A stretch of DNA of 64,000 nt from Epiperipatus broadwayi (taxonomy: Eukaryota > Onychophora > Udeonychophora > Euonychophora > Peripatidae): positions 100,647-164,646 of the forward strand of contig JAQFVV010013300.1 in assembly GCA_028023455.1 (NCBI GenBank), written 5' to 3'. The position numbers and the translations under genes are program-made. This document shows, piece by piece, positions 1 to 11,800 of the stretch. The notes under the pieces are model-generated. The model had not been told where the DNA came from. It did no database searches and saw nothing but the letters and a program-made list of their open reading frames with translations. Numbering within the stretch: position 1 is the first letter of the stretch; every line of letters starts with the position of its first letter.

Positions 1-350
1 CAAAGCTACCCCACTAGAATTATTTAGTCTCTTATTTCTATAACAATAATTTCTTAAAGCAACTACATTATGAGATACAGATTGATCACTATCAGGTTTA
101 ATTATAGATCTTAACTCTTTATTTTTAACATAATGACTACATACTAAACAATTAATCTTTACATTTCTAATCACCAATAGATCTAAAAATTTTAATTTAA
201 CAAAATCTACTCCCCTTCCTTCTACCACTTATTTTATAGAAAGGTCAAAACAATTAAACTCATTTACCAACTTCTTCAATTTATCATTTTCAACCACAAA
301 CAAACAATCATCCACAATCTAACAAATTACTTTAAATATAAACAAATTTT
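1..350 (-). pseudogene. Penelope-like element, reverse transcriptase fragment (inverted piece)
   Basis: Read on the minus strand this encodes the C-terminal half of a Penelope-like reverse transcriptase. The polymerase active-site box is visible as IVDD (307-318), followed by DCLFVVEND, a downstream FLDLLV block (the FLD.. motif that follows the active site in this family) and a run ending LNNSSGVAL at position 1. There are in-frame stops just before IVDD and about 25 codons after it, so it is inactive. The sequence runs off the window at position 1. Positions 2-42 match 57182-57222, where the second copy of the family continues into the endonuclease. At about 355 it abuts, in opposite orientation, the 3' end of the same family. 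Confidence 0.72.
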
Positions 351-359
351 TTAATAAAT

Positions 360-545
360 AATATTAAGGGTGGATGGGAAGTAAATGGAATTGTGGGTAA
401 CATTTAGTATAATGTTATTTTGTAGTTTTTTACACTTGAGAAGTCTGCTTGTAGCAGTGACACCATTGGTAGTGCTTGAGATTTTTTCTTAGCTAGTCTG
501 GTTGAGTTTTGGATTTGGAGTAATTTTGATTACACACATACATAT
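360..545 (+). mobile_element. Penelope-like element, last codons of ORF and 3' untranslated region
   Basis: On the plus strand 360-407 reads as the final codons of the Penelope-like ORF (NIKG.WEVNG...) ending in TAG at 405-407. It is the reverse complement match of 56585-56632 in the second copy, where the same codons end the ORF on the minus strand. Similarity continues into the 3' untranslated region: 'ttgtagtt', 'cacttgagaagtc' and 'cttagctagtctggttgag' correspond to the region 56450-56560. The right edge is where visible similarity fades. Its orientation is opposite to the RT piece at 1-350. Confidence 0.65.
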
Positions 546-2213
546 ATATACATCAGGGATGAAGCATCCATATATTGAATGGAATGAGTGCTTCCATAAA
601 AAAATTCACTAAAACTTTCAAAAGCTTTAATTAAATTTCAATTTAAAAAATTCATTTTCAATTTTTTTACCAATAGTTGAATTGTTTTTATATACACAAA
701 GAATGAATTTGACTAACACATGATCATTGATTATAAGAAGTTCAAACAATGCTAAGATCTAATTTACAGTTAAAACTTCTAAGAATGTTAAAAGGATTTG
801 GAAGATAAAAATATATTGATAATATATTCTCTGATTTACAGATAAGAGGGCTTCAGATTTATATATATATGTTCACTTAAAACAAAATAAATATTTCTAT
901 TATTATAAAAATAGATAATGATGAAATGCAAAAGATTCAATAACTAAGTGATGTTATTTTCATAAATTGCCTGCACAAATGGCAGCTGACATTTTTGCAT
1001 GATATTATCATGAACATAATGTTAGCAATTGCAGTGTGAATTAAAAAATTAGCTTTTTTACTGAAGTTCTTTAATGATTGTAAGTGAAACAAGAAAATGT
1101 GATTGCTATATTTTATAAGTAAATATGTATGAAATTAATTAATTTCTAATTTTTCTTTTCAAACTGCAGGTAAGTGAATTTATAAGCTTTGAAGTATCAA
1201 ATATGAGAATTATAATTAAAAAATGATTTTAAAGAAAAATAAGACATTAACTTTAATGTTGGTAATAAAGCAGTAATCAATGAAAGAATTATGATTTCAG
1301 AAAATGCATTATAAAAGTTAAGAATGGAATGATTCAAGTTAGAAATTTAGATGAGATCAAAAGTTTTTAATACTACAATTCAATTGTTTTAATATTATTT
1401 TATTCATTGATTTTTCATATGACAATTGATGATCTTGGTGAACAATAATAAAATGGATTACTCATCTTAAATCCATATGTTAAATGCAATTTACGAGAGT
1501 TAAGTAATATTTATAAAAGTATCTGCTTTATAATTTAGGAAAATAACTTTTTGCCTTCATTTTCAATTTTCATTAATATAATACCTAATATAAGAAAAAT
1601 AACATTTTCCAATGGAATAATATTACTATAGAATTTAATATGATTGAAAACAATAGCATTATCAGTAATTAATTATAACAAAAATCTTGTCAAATATTTA
1701 CACATATATTTACATATATGTAGACTATTTTATCAGTCTTGGATGAGGAAAACATAACTTAATAAAGTAAATCTTGAACACTTCCCTATTAGACAAATAT
1801 GTTAGCTTGTGGTGTTTTGTGAAAATATTTACATTGACATTAGTATAAGTTTGTGCACTCTAGAAAAAGTAGCAATATATTTTAGATCGCCTACGGATAA
1901 GCATTAGATTTAATTAATGATTAAATTTTTTTAATTGTGATAAAACATTGCGATCGATAAATTCCAAGAAATACTTGCTGATTACAAATATTTCTTTTTT
2001 TTTCCATTACAAATATTTCTTGATAAGAGACTAACTTTATAAATTATCTTATATAAAAATGAATTCCTAAGACACTAATTAATTAGTTATAGACCTAAAA
2101 CATTACTGTATATGGAAATAAATTCCTAAGAAAGTAATTAATTGTGTGTGTGATTAAAAGCCAAGATGAATTCTATAGTATGATAACAAAGTATAAATAG
2201 AGTAAACAACAAA
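546..2213. other. AT-rich intergenic DNA, nothing recognised
   Basis: Long A/T runs, short ATAT tracts and no open frame of useful length on either strand. I see no RNA gene and no repeat family shared with other parts of the window. Confidence 0.6.
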
Positions 2214-2640
2214 GTGCATGGTTAATTCTTCCAGTGCAATTTCCAAAGAGAAGAGTGTGACCATAAATTCATTGAATGTGCAGCTCCCTATCGTGAAAAT
2301 GTGTTTATGAGCAGCAGCTGAACAAATCCAAAGAGTTTGGGAAACTGAGGCCAGAGGAAACCATCTAGATAGCAGCCAGATGTGAAGAGCTGATTTTCCA
2401 GTGGATTTCCAGTCAGTTTACCAAGCAGATGGTTTCAGAGAGAGGGAAGTGATTGCAGATAAAAGAAGCTCATGGTGATGGTCAAAGTGCTCTATGACAA
2501 AGCCAGATCTGTTCATGTGCAGCTGAACTGGACCAGAGCCAAAATATTTGGGAAATTCAGACTAGTGATAACCATCTTGAAGGCAGCCAGTCTTAAAGTG
2601 TGTCAGGGGAAGTGAACCAAAGAGAACTATATATATATTT
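2214..2640. repeat. GC-richer block with a diverged 205-bp tandem duplication
   Basis: This block is clearly richer in G and C than its surroundings. A segment beginning gcagctgaac at 2314 (continuing through tttgggaaactgaggccag to gcagccag near 2377) recurs at 2519 (gcagctgaac, tttgggaaattcagac, ggcagccag near 2591), an offset of 205 bp, with substitutions and small indels. No reading frame stays open across it. It could be a fragment of an older transposon or satellite. I do not recognise the family. Confidence 0.5.
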
Positions 2641-5379
2641 CGTATTTTGTGTGTAGCAATACCTCATTGGAAGAAGTTAACCAAAGGGAACTGTATGTAT
2701 ATATATATATTGTAAAAGATCGATAAATCTACCTTTATTTTAAAAAAATCATTTGTTGTTATTAAAAAAAAATCTGTTTGATTTGATGTTTATATATGGA
2801 GTATTATTATTGTTTATGGTTATTAGTTATAGTTATTGTTGTTTGGATTTATTATTTTATGTATTTGTTGATGGTACATCATTGTGAATATTTAACTATT
2901 ATTATTATTATTATTCTTAATGGTGAGATTTTTAATGATAATACTTATATGTTCTAATTATTATAGATAAATAAAGACATATAAATTGTTGATTATAAAA
3001 AAGATTATTTTATTTGTAGTGATTATTAAAAAAATGCAATGTTATTAGTTATGTATATATATATTTTTAAAGCTATCAAATAAATTTTCGATTTAATATT
3101 TTTTATATGATTGATATTTTTTTTTTTTGAATGTTAATTGTTTAAAAGAAAACATATGTAACAATGGTTTTCAAAACTGCATTTTCTGGCTCACATGAGA
3201 ACAATAGCAACAACAGAAAAAGAAGCCATTATTAAGATAGTTATAAAAAAAACTGAAGGATAAAATTAGTTGTACTTTGTTTTTTCAGAATCGCGATTCT
3301 TGAAAATAATTGAATAATCTATTGGATGTAAACACCTTAATAATGGAAGGGTGAATAATAATATTGTTGCAGTTCAAGGGCTGCGATCTTCTTGACTTTA
3401 TCCTAGCAATTAAAAGAAATTAAGCAATGGCTCAACATATACATTTCATGTTGAAATGTATGATAGCTATCTAAAAAAAATCTACAATGGTAAATTTAAA
3501 AGCAATGTGGAAACAACTAGAATTAATATATTGGATTCAACATTTCAATTTACTTATTTATTTTTCAAGGAAAGAAATTTTAGAAAGATAAAAATATACA
3601 TGCATCTAAGAATTGACAATTTTCTCTAATGTGATAGTTTCTTCACTTTAACTAGAATGCATTCGAATATTAAAAAAATATGAAGGAATAAAACAAATGG
3701 AACAAGTTGAACTTTGAAAAGGTAGTAAATAACTTTATCATTGTAAATGATATGTTTATATATATTTTTGAGATCGATATTCATTTTTTTTATTATTTTC
3801 AATTAGAAAGATGAAACATTTTTATAAGTATAATTCTGTTCTAGTTAAGCATTTTGTTTAAAAAACAAACGTTTAATAAATGTCAAAATTAACACTTAAG
3901 TATTAGAAATTTGTAAGTAAAGCTCTAAGTTTAAACTGCATATGGGTTATTATATATATATTTTAGTAAGTGAAATTTATATTTGTAAATTTTATTATCA
4001 AAAGTTTTATTATTTACATAACTTAATTTTTTTTAAATAAATATTTTTTTATTTATTTGATAATGGGATATGTTCTTAGGGGTGGATCATAGATGAGTTG
4101 ATTTGTTAGAGGTTACTTATCAATTAGAAATCGCCATTATATATATATATATTTCATGTGTGTGTACGTATATAAAATAACAAATAATAAAATGAGGTGA
4201 AATAAGTTCCATATTCATATTAAGTTATAAGTTAGCACTAAATGACTAGGTAGTCAAAGATATCTTATATTTATAGGCCTGAGTGAGCCTCATTGTAAAT
4301 AATAAAAAAGAGTATTAAATGCTTGTAGAGATAAGTATAGTCCAAAAGTGGATATAATATATATAAACCTTTTATAATGTAGTGGAGTAAATTTTGATGA
4401 TTTCTTTTGATGTAATGATACTTAATCGATTAACCTAGCTTTGAGAGCATATCCATTATCTATTTTATTAATTTACAATATTTATTTATTTATCTATTTT
4501 CATTTTTTACTTCATATAGTAATTCTTATGCAGATCTAAACAACAATTCATATATTTGCTGTATATAATGTACTTTTATTTTTTTTAATTATAAATTTTA
4601 TTAAACGCACATTATTATATTAAGTAATATTTAGTAAAGCTGTAACCTTAGGAATAAGCGTCTGAAAAATTCGAAGGTAGGGACCTCTACATTTTTTTTA
4701 TTTATTTATTTTTTTTTAAAATTGGAATATTTGGAAAATATAAATATTGATTTGTGTTTATATTAATATATACTTGTTGTCTTCATCTATTTAATATATA
4801 TACTTATTGCAAGTATATATGTATTTTTTTTGTATTTGGTTTATATTTAAAACCTATTTAAAACTGATACTACTTAAAAATCAAACCATGGTATAGAAAT
4901 AAAGGATGTACTATTTGTTTTATTAAGTAATGCCTTTGTATTTTATCTGGAAGAGTATTAATATTTTATTCTTTTTTTTTTTTTTTTTTAGTGCCAGAGT
5001 CATTATGAAGTTTATTAAATTCACAACCTAATGGAGAATAATCTTATATTTTAATTATTATTTCGTTTTTAGGTCACTTATCAAGCCAATGTTCATTAAT
5101 ATGTTTAGATATACATAAGTTTACTTATGTAATGTGTATATTGGATTCCATAAAATTCCCTTTGTTTCTGATATATATATATATTGTTAGTTAGTCAAAT
5201 TAACCCTGAGAATAAATTATAAGGATAGGTCTTATTATTGCTCTGTATGATTTTGGATTTATTTCATGTATAGCTAGTTGGAAGGGCATATAAACAATTT
5301 ATTTAAATATAATTGGGATAATTTTATTTTTCTTCATTTAAATTATACAATCTATTATATTTGGCTTTTTCAACAATTG
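2641..5379. other. AT-rich intergenic DNA
   Basis: Contains several (AT)n tracts (near 2635, 2700, 3055, 3950, 4140, 4795, 5170), a short (ATT)n near 2895 and poly-T runs up to 19 nt near 4972. No gene or named repeat was recognised. Confidence 0.6.
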
Positions 5380-5750
5380 GATTCACTTAGATTGTTAAGA
5401 TCTTTCTTTATATGTATATTCCAATTTATTATACTTGTCGTTCAACATTTTGGGCATTCTTCTTTCTTCATATGTGTATTTTGTTGGAGATCATTTAGAT
5501 AACATATATTCCATTACATTTGGACACCACAACGTGGTCAGCATAATATGTTTGTTTACTTTTCCATTACATTTGTCATCCAACGTTTGGAGCATTATTT
5601 TCTTCTCATATATTGACGGTCCATTACAATATATATATAGTGTTGCATATGGAGCAGATTGTTCTATATTCTTATTATTTATTTTGTTTGTTGGTATTCG
5701 GAATGCTTGCATTTTTTCAGCAAGCTCATTCAAAATTATTTCAAAAACTT
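5380..5750. repeat. Possible degenerate ~137-bp repeat
   Basis: A block with 'gttcaacattttgggcattc' near 5440 reappears loosely near 5577 ('catccaacgtttggagcatt'), both followed by ttcttc/catat and then 'ccattaca'. A third, weaker echo lies near 5690. Short frames on both strands here look like products of the AT-rich repeat, not a gene: they start and stop within the repeat and resemble nothing I know. Confidence 0.3.
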
Positions 5751-6184
5751 AACTTTTTTTTTAATATTAATCTTTCTTCGCAATTATTTTTTTAAAAATT
5801 TTTGTCGTTCTGTATATTTTTAAACACTATATATTAAGTATAAATGTGTGGCTCGATTTTCAATAAATCAATTCAAAAGAAATTATGCATTTATGAAAGT
5901 GTAACATTTAAAAAGGTTTTTTAAAATGGTAGATAGAAAAAAATAAAGTTTAGCTTTTTTAATCAGTGTATTGCATGGTTTACTATCCATCAACATCATC
6001 GTTCGATATTTTTTTAATAGCAATTCATAAATTCAGATAAGGAGACGTTTTCGCAAGTCTAATATTTATATGCAAGTTTTACAATATACTTATAAATAAA
6101 TTTTTCAAAATAAAACTTCACTTACATTAACTCGAAAAGGTTGATTACAGACTGAGATATTTAACTATCTGTTTAATAATCAAA
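5751..6184. other. AT-rich intergenic DNA, nothing recognised
   Basis: Poly-T tracts and AT-rich sequence, with no coding potential or repeat match seen. Confidence 0.55.
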
Positions 6185-6390
6185 CGGGTATCATAATGGT
6201 GTAGAGATAGTGAATTTTCTACCACGTTGTGTCTCGTGTTCAAATTCAAGTACTGTAAATCGTGAAACATTTTTTAGATTTTAATAAAATGGATAGAATT
6301 TCTTTCAGGTACTAGCCTAGGTAATGATAAATATTGATTGGTAAAGATGTACCCAGCTATTCTTTAGCTAAAGCATGAAATAAAGAAAAC
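6185..6390 (+). repeat. Decayed tRNA-derived SINE
   Basis: A tRNA-like head with a plausible A box (tggtgtagagatag, from about 6199) and B box (gtgttcaaattcaagtac, about 6237-6254), spaced as in a tRNA promoter. It is followed by a body of about 130 bp containing 'tactagcctaggtaatg' and an A-rich end. This pol III promoter plus unrelated body is the layout of a SINE. I see no clear target-site duplication, which suggests an old copy. A lone tRNA pseudogene is less likely because of the long body. Confidence 0.45.
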
Positions 6391-9300
6391 TATATAAATC
6401 TTCACACCAGGAAATTAGCAACTTTCATTGTCTTTTATTTTTTCTTTAGGAGGGTTTTTTGAAAATCCTGTTGGTTTACAATGACTATCAAATGTTGTTT
6501 TATTTTTAACCAAATTAAATTTATTGCAAATCACTGACATTTAATTTTATAAAAAATATATTGTAGATTTTTCTTTAATACAAGCAAGATATTTCTTAAA
6601 CAATTGATGCTAAAACAAAAATTGGTGAAGAAATTGTTATAAAATGTATGAGCTCGGCATAGTTCACAAATATTATTAATTTATTTTATACTACATGGTA
6701 ATAACAATTTATATTATTTAATATACAAATTTATTTCTATAAATTATATAAATCAATATATATTCTCTTAAAAACATTATTAATCTTTGTTATCACTTTA
6801 TTATTTGCAAGGAGACTAACCTACAATCCATGTCAAGCATTTTTTATACCTAACTCTACATCTCAAATATTCATAATGACATCTTAAAATCAAAAGTTAT
6901 TTTTAATCATATGTTTTTTGTGTACTTTTGACAATTTCTTAATCTTTCAGAACTTTTTTAAAAATGTAAATCAAACCCACTTTTTGTTTTTCTCTACATT
7001 TCTACTGTAAATAAACTTTTTTCATTTACTTTTAAATACTCCTACATTTTGATCTTGTTTTCTTAATTGACAATTCATTTTTTTCCAAATATAAATTTTC
7101 GAAGGCCTAATATTTTTTTTTCCTGATTAACCAAATGTCTGTATTAATATAAGACCAAACAAAATATTCACTATGCTTTTTTCTCAATAAGCCATAAATT
7201 GTTACTACGTCTATGAAAGCCTGTTTTTATGACTTTTAATTTTCTATCACTATTTTTAATGCCTTAAATTTTTTTATCATATCTATTTTCAATTCCATTT
7301 ATTTTTATTCACAGAACTTTCTACAACTTTTATCACATCTATATAGGACATACATAAATCTATATATATTCCGTGCAAATCTCATTCTTGTTTAAGCACT
7401 ATTCATCTAGGTATGTATTAAATGAATAAAAGTATCATTTGTGTTTATGCGTTTTAATTTCAAAGTCCAATTTATTTTTTAAAAATATTTTTCAAAGTCA
7501 ATGAAGTATCTATAAGTAAAATTTTAGCAATTATCTCATTATTTCTAAATTCAATGTCTTTTTAAATAGAACATATATAAACTTTTCAAGGCTTCATAAA
7601 CACTTTGAATGAGATTAACCAATTTTTTTTTTAATTCTTACATCAGTGCATTAAGCTTTTTCTATTCTGAATCATTGCAAACAACTCTTTTTTTTCTTCA
7701 TATAATTTTATAATTCAACTGGAATCTTATTAATTCATTGCTTTTTCCTATTTTTAATATATCTGTTAATATGTATTATAACTTCATCATTGTTACTCAA
7801 CTAATTCTCTACTATTTACAAATACTAATGTATTCTTTCAATTTTTAAATTTTATCCACTATTTTTTTGTAATAACTTATCATTGTTTATTTTTAATTAT
7901 TGCTTTATTTTTAACTTTTTTTCTAATAGCTTTTATTCTACATTTTCTTTGTAAATTATTTGTTCTTTCAATACTCTTTCTAGTTAATCTTTTCTAGCTT
8001 TATCTGTTCAAGTTTTGATTCACTTCCACCTTCTATAGAATTCATATTTTCCTTCTTTTTATCATTATTTTGTCATCTCACTACTGATCCAAGACCTTTT
8101 GCTTTCTCAAATTTACCATAACTGAGTTTACCTGTATCTTTTAAATTTTCTTGAAATATTGGGATGTTTTTTGAATTCAATTAATTAATCAAATAAGTAA
8201 TATTTACATTTATTTTTTTCATCCAAGCATATCTATAAAAGTGCCCATTATCTTTTTTAATTTATTATTAGTCCATTTTTTATATCAATTTTTATTATTT
8301 TTTAAAAAAGTATAGGAATTCTATCTCTATAAAAATGTCATTTGAAAATTCGGGGCATGCATATGCACTTTTTATACTATTCTTCAAATCTACTCTTAAT
8401 CAAAAATAATTAATAGACATCTACTTTTATTACCTAAAATATTCCACATATAATTTTTTATATAATTTTTTAAACCATATGTTTAGTATCAATTTCTATT
8501 TTTTTTTTTTTACAAAAATTATGAAATTTCATTGATATAATTTCTTATACTGTAATCACTTTTCATACTCATTACAAAAATTCAGTCTGACATTATTATT
8601 ATGTTACTATAAATACATTTCAGTTCATTCAGAGTATATTTAAGAATATTATGAAGAGAGATTGTAATTATACATATGCGATTTTTTCGCATGTGTTAGT
8701 GAAGCTGTAATTATACTATAATGTTTAATATGCCTGCTTAGCGCTTTCGAGATTTAGTATTTTAATCTCATATTCATAGCTTTACGAATGAAGACTGTTG
8801 TAATTTATTGTATATATATGCAAATGAGCTTGAATTTTTAATTAGTTATTGGTGAAGAGAAAAACAATTTATTATAAAGAGAGATATAATGGAATACGTT
8901 TTACTGTCAACAGAAATCCATAAATTCCTTTGAATCACTGATAAACAAAAAATATTTACATAGTAATAAAGCATGATCTCACGTTTCTATAATGAAGTGT
9001 GTGCTAATAAAAGTTTAAAAACTTGAAAATTATTTATCCATTTATGTATTTTTTTCATATTTATAATCACTAGACAACACATACATCAGTAAATCATTAA
9101 ATCTATTGCAAACTTTTTCAATTTATCCATTAACAATTTATTATTAACAGATGTGCTATTTATAAAATTATTTTTTCTTAGAAGGAAAGCAATACCCACA
9201 CATTTATGTCTACTATTATTTTCAGTAACACATTTCTATATTTTCTTTATACTCTTCACCATCAATCTTTTATTCTCATAAAATTCATAATAATAAAAAA

Positions 9301-9583
9301 AGAAATATAATTTAAGTAAAACTTGTGCCTACATTTTAAATAATATTTTATCATTGTTATATAATTTTCAATGTTTTTTTTTATCAGCTAAACTCAAACT
9401 CAGTTACATTAATCTTACTGAACATTTGCTTATGCACAGTCACATAAAATATTAAATGCAAAAAACTAAACTAGAAATAATATTAATTAAATTACACTAC
9501 TACTTAAATTTAAACTTTTATCCAAATTTGATTAGATGTTTGAAGTATATTACATTAATAACAAACAAACACAGTCTTATAAT
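6391..9583. other. AT-rich intergenic DNA
   Basis: Poly-T and poly-A rich DNA. The stretch 6800-8100 is strongly T-rich on the plus strand with many short pyrimidine tracts. Around 8690-8790 sequence complexity is a little higher, but no RNA fold or frame convinced me. Confidence 0.6.
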
Positions 9584-9839
9584 TTCAATATATAAAACAA
9601 GTCACATGCAAGCAACTTTTTTGTAAATCTTGATTTATTATATGAGATAAATTACAATAATATTCCAATGTTTTAACTATATTATTTTATTTTTATTTCT
9701 ATTTTTAATGTATTTTTTAGTTGTTCCTTGTGAAAGACTAAATGGTTGGAATTGAGTATTATTGTAATTTATAATAGTTCATTTAATTAATTAAGATTTA
9801 CAAAAAAAAAGTTGTATGTGACTTGTTTTATATATTGAA
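9584..9839. mobile_element. Foldback element with ~95-bp terminal inverted repeats (MITE-like)
   Basis: The left arm begins ttcaatatataaaacaagtc at 9584. The right arm ends with its reverse complement at 9839, and the match continues inward with small gaps: 'acatgcaagcaac' versus 'acatacaac', then tttgtaaatctt and later 'aaattacaataat'. The arms cover roughly 9584-9675 and 9745-9839, leaving about a 70-bp loop. There is no coding sequence. Long arms around a short non-coding core are typical of foldback or MITE elements. I could not identify flanking target duplications, so the transposase family is unknown. Confidence 0.65.
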
Positions 9840-11214
9840 GTTTAAAATAGACTGGTGGGTTTGTTTTATTTTTTAAAATACAAGTTAAAAAATTTAAAGT
9901 AATGATAAAAAGTCAAACTACAATCATTTACACTCTCAACCATCATGTCCAAAACTTTTGTGATATTTTAATTATAAATGCAATTTTAAATTTTAGAACA
10001 AAATTTCATAGCTTTATGATGCTTTTATGATTATTTATTTATGTTTATAAAACAAAATTTAATTAACAAATACTTTGTTAATTTTTTTCAATAATGTTAT
10101 GATAATTAGCCAATAAAAAACAATTATCTTTGTAATATATATCACTTTTTTTTTTTTTTCTATATTTGGAAAGTTTAAATATATTTTTATAATGTTTTTT
10201 ATTTGTAAATTTGTATTTTTAATTAATCAAGAACAGTTTATTGATTTATAGTAGAGAATAAAGGTTTCAAAAATAAAATAAAATGTTGAACTATTAATTC
10301 AAATTGCTAATAGGGGGGGGGGGGATGTTGAAATCCAAAAAGATTAATTAAACAATCTAAATACTTTACATTAATATAATCATTATAATATTTTTTTTCT
10401 GAATAATGATATCACTTTCAAAAGTACTTACTTTTTTATTTGAGAAATAAAAACATAATACTTATATTACTATATGCTATTTTGACAGTTTTATTAAAGA
10501 GATTTTATTTATAACAAAAAAAAAAACAAATCCTTATTTTGATTTGAAACAAATTGGTAATAATGATAAACATATTTTATTTCTTCATCAGTTAAAATAG
10601 TTTGTAGATTGCTTAATAACAATGATTATTTATTAGTTATAAAAGAAATGCTTGAAAGAAAGTTTATACTTTAAATTCATTGTCAAATAATTCTAAAAAA
10701 TGTTAAATAGTAAAAGAATTCTAAATCCATATAAAATTTCATGCACTTATTTTAAAGTTTATTTTTGTGTGAAGAAATAAATTAAATGTTTACAAAAAAG
10801 AAATTTATAGGAGCAAGTTAAGAATAAGTATTTTAATTTAGTTCTGTGCATTCTTGAACATGATATTGATTATAAATTATTGTTCAACAGTGCATATTTG
10901 TCGTTTATAAAATTAAAAAGAATTTAAAAACAGTTCAGATTTTTTTGATTATTTATTTTAAAAAATGAAGTCATCACTTCAGTGAAAACTTAGGTCAATA
11001 TTAAAGATAATTTGAAATTTTGAATTGTGATGAGTTTTATGCTATATATAAGTTATGTTGTAGATATTCACTTGAAAATGTTTATTTGCTTCTATAGACA
11101 CAACCATAGACATAAGAATTCTTTAATTTAATGTAATTAATATTTTATTATTTCATTTTATTTTGTTTAATTAATTATTTTTATTGTATCAGCATAATGT
11201 TAAAAATCATTACA
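9840..11214. other. AT-rich intergenic DNA
   Basis: Includes a run of 12 G at about 10313-10324 and poly-A/poly-T runs. No gene or repeat family recognised. Confidence 0.6.
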
Positions 11215-11520
11215 TATTACATATATTAATCTATCCATTCAATATATATTTACTATAGTAAATAGAGGGATTGGAACTGAGGATTTTCAATCTATATTCA
11301 TCTTTCACTTCATCTTGAGCAACTGATACACATGCTAACACACATATGAAATGGTAAATGATTCTCAATATACATATTTCATGCAGAACCAGTACTCATC
11401 ATGTGTGTGGTCATGTATATTGCTCATTTGAAATGGAGTGGAGGATAAATCCTAAATTCAAATCCCTCTGTTTACTGTAATAAACATTAAGTATAGTGAA
11501 TGAATAGGTTAATTACATAT
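11215..11520. repeat. Second foldback repeat, ~75-bp imperfect inverted arms
   Basis: The left arm (about 11215-11300) contains ccattcaatatat, tactatagtaaatagaggg and attgg. The right arm (about 11440-11520) reads on the other strand as cattcactata, attacagtaaacagaggg and atttg. The intervening part has 'catgtgtgtggtcatgtatattgctc', which loosely parallels 'catgtgtgtgatcaggtgggtcagc' in the 445-bp repeat at 18 kb, so the two may be distant relatives. Non-coding. Confidence 0.5.
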
Positions 11521-11665
11521 TGTCTTGGAAATAGGTTATATCATAGTATAAGTCCATCCCATTCCTCTTTTATTAATATAAATGAATACATAATGTTCTG
11601 ATAATATGAGGTGTTTGACATAATGTCTACATGGATATGGCTATAATATAAAATCCACTATGGGC

Positions 11666-11800
11666 TTAAAGCATTCCATAATTGATTTTTCAATGAAATG
11701 GACAGTTAAATTGTTGGAAGGGTGAAAACATTGAAGCCTGTCAATTAAAGTTCATCACATCAGCACTCTCACTTCATACTATAGATTCAGGTCATAAAAT
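11666..11800 (+). repeat. Partial diverged copy of the 445-bp repeat
   Basis: 'attccataattgatttttcaatgaaatgg', then 'ttgaagcctgtcaattaaag', matches the beginning of the repeat units at 17991 and 18436 ('ttccatcatcagattttcaatgaaatgg', 'ttgaagcctgtccattaaag') in the same order and spacing. The remainder of the unit is not recognisable here, so this is a truncated, older copy. Confidence 0.5.

Noticed and set aside
5278-5795. Cluster of overlapping short frames on both strands
   Set aside because: AT-rich, hydrophobic by composition and lying over a degenerate repeat. No start context, splice structure or family signature.
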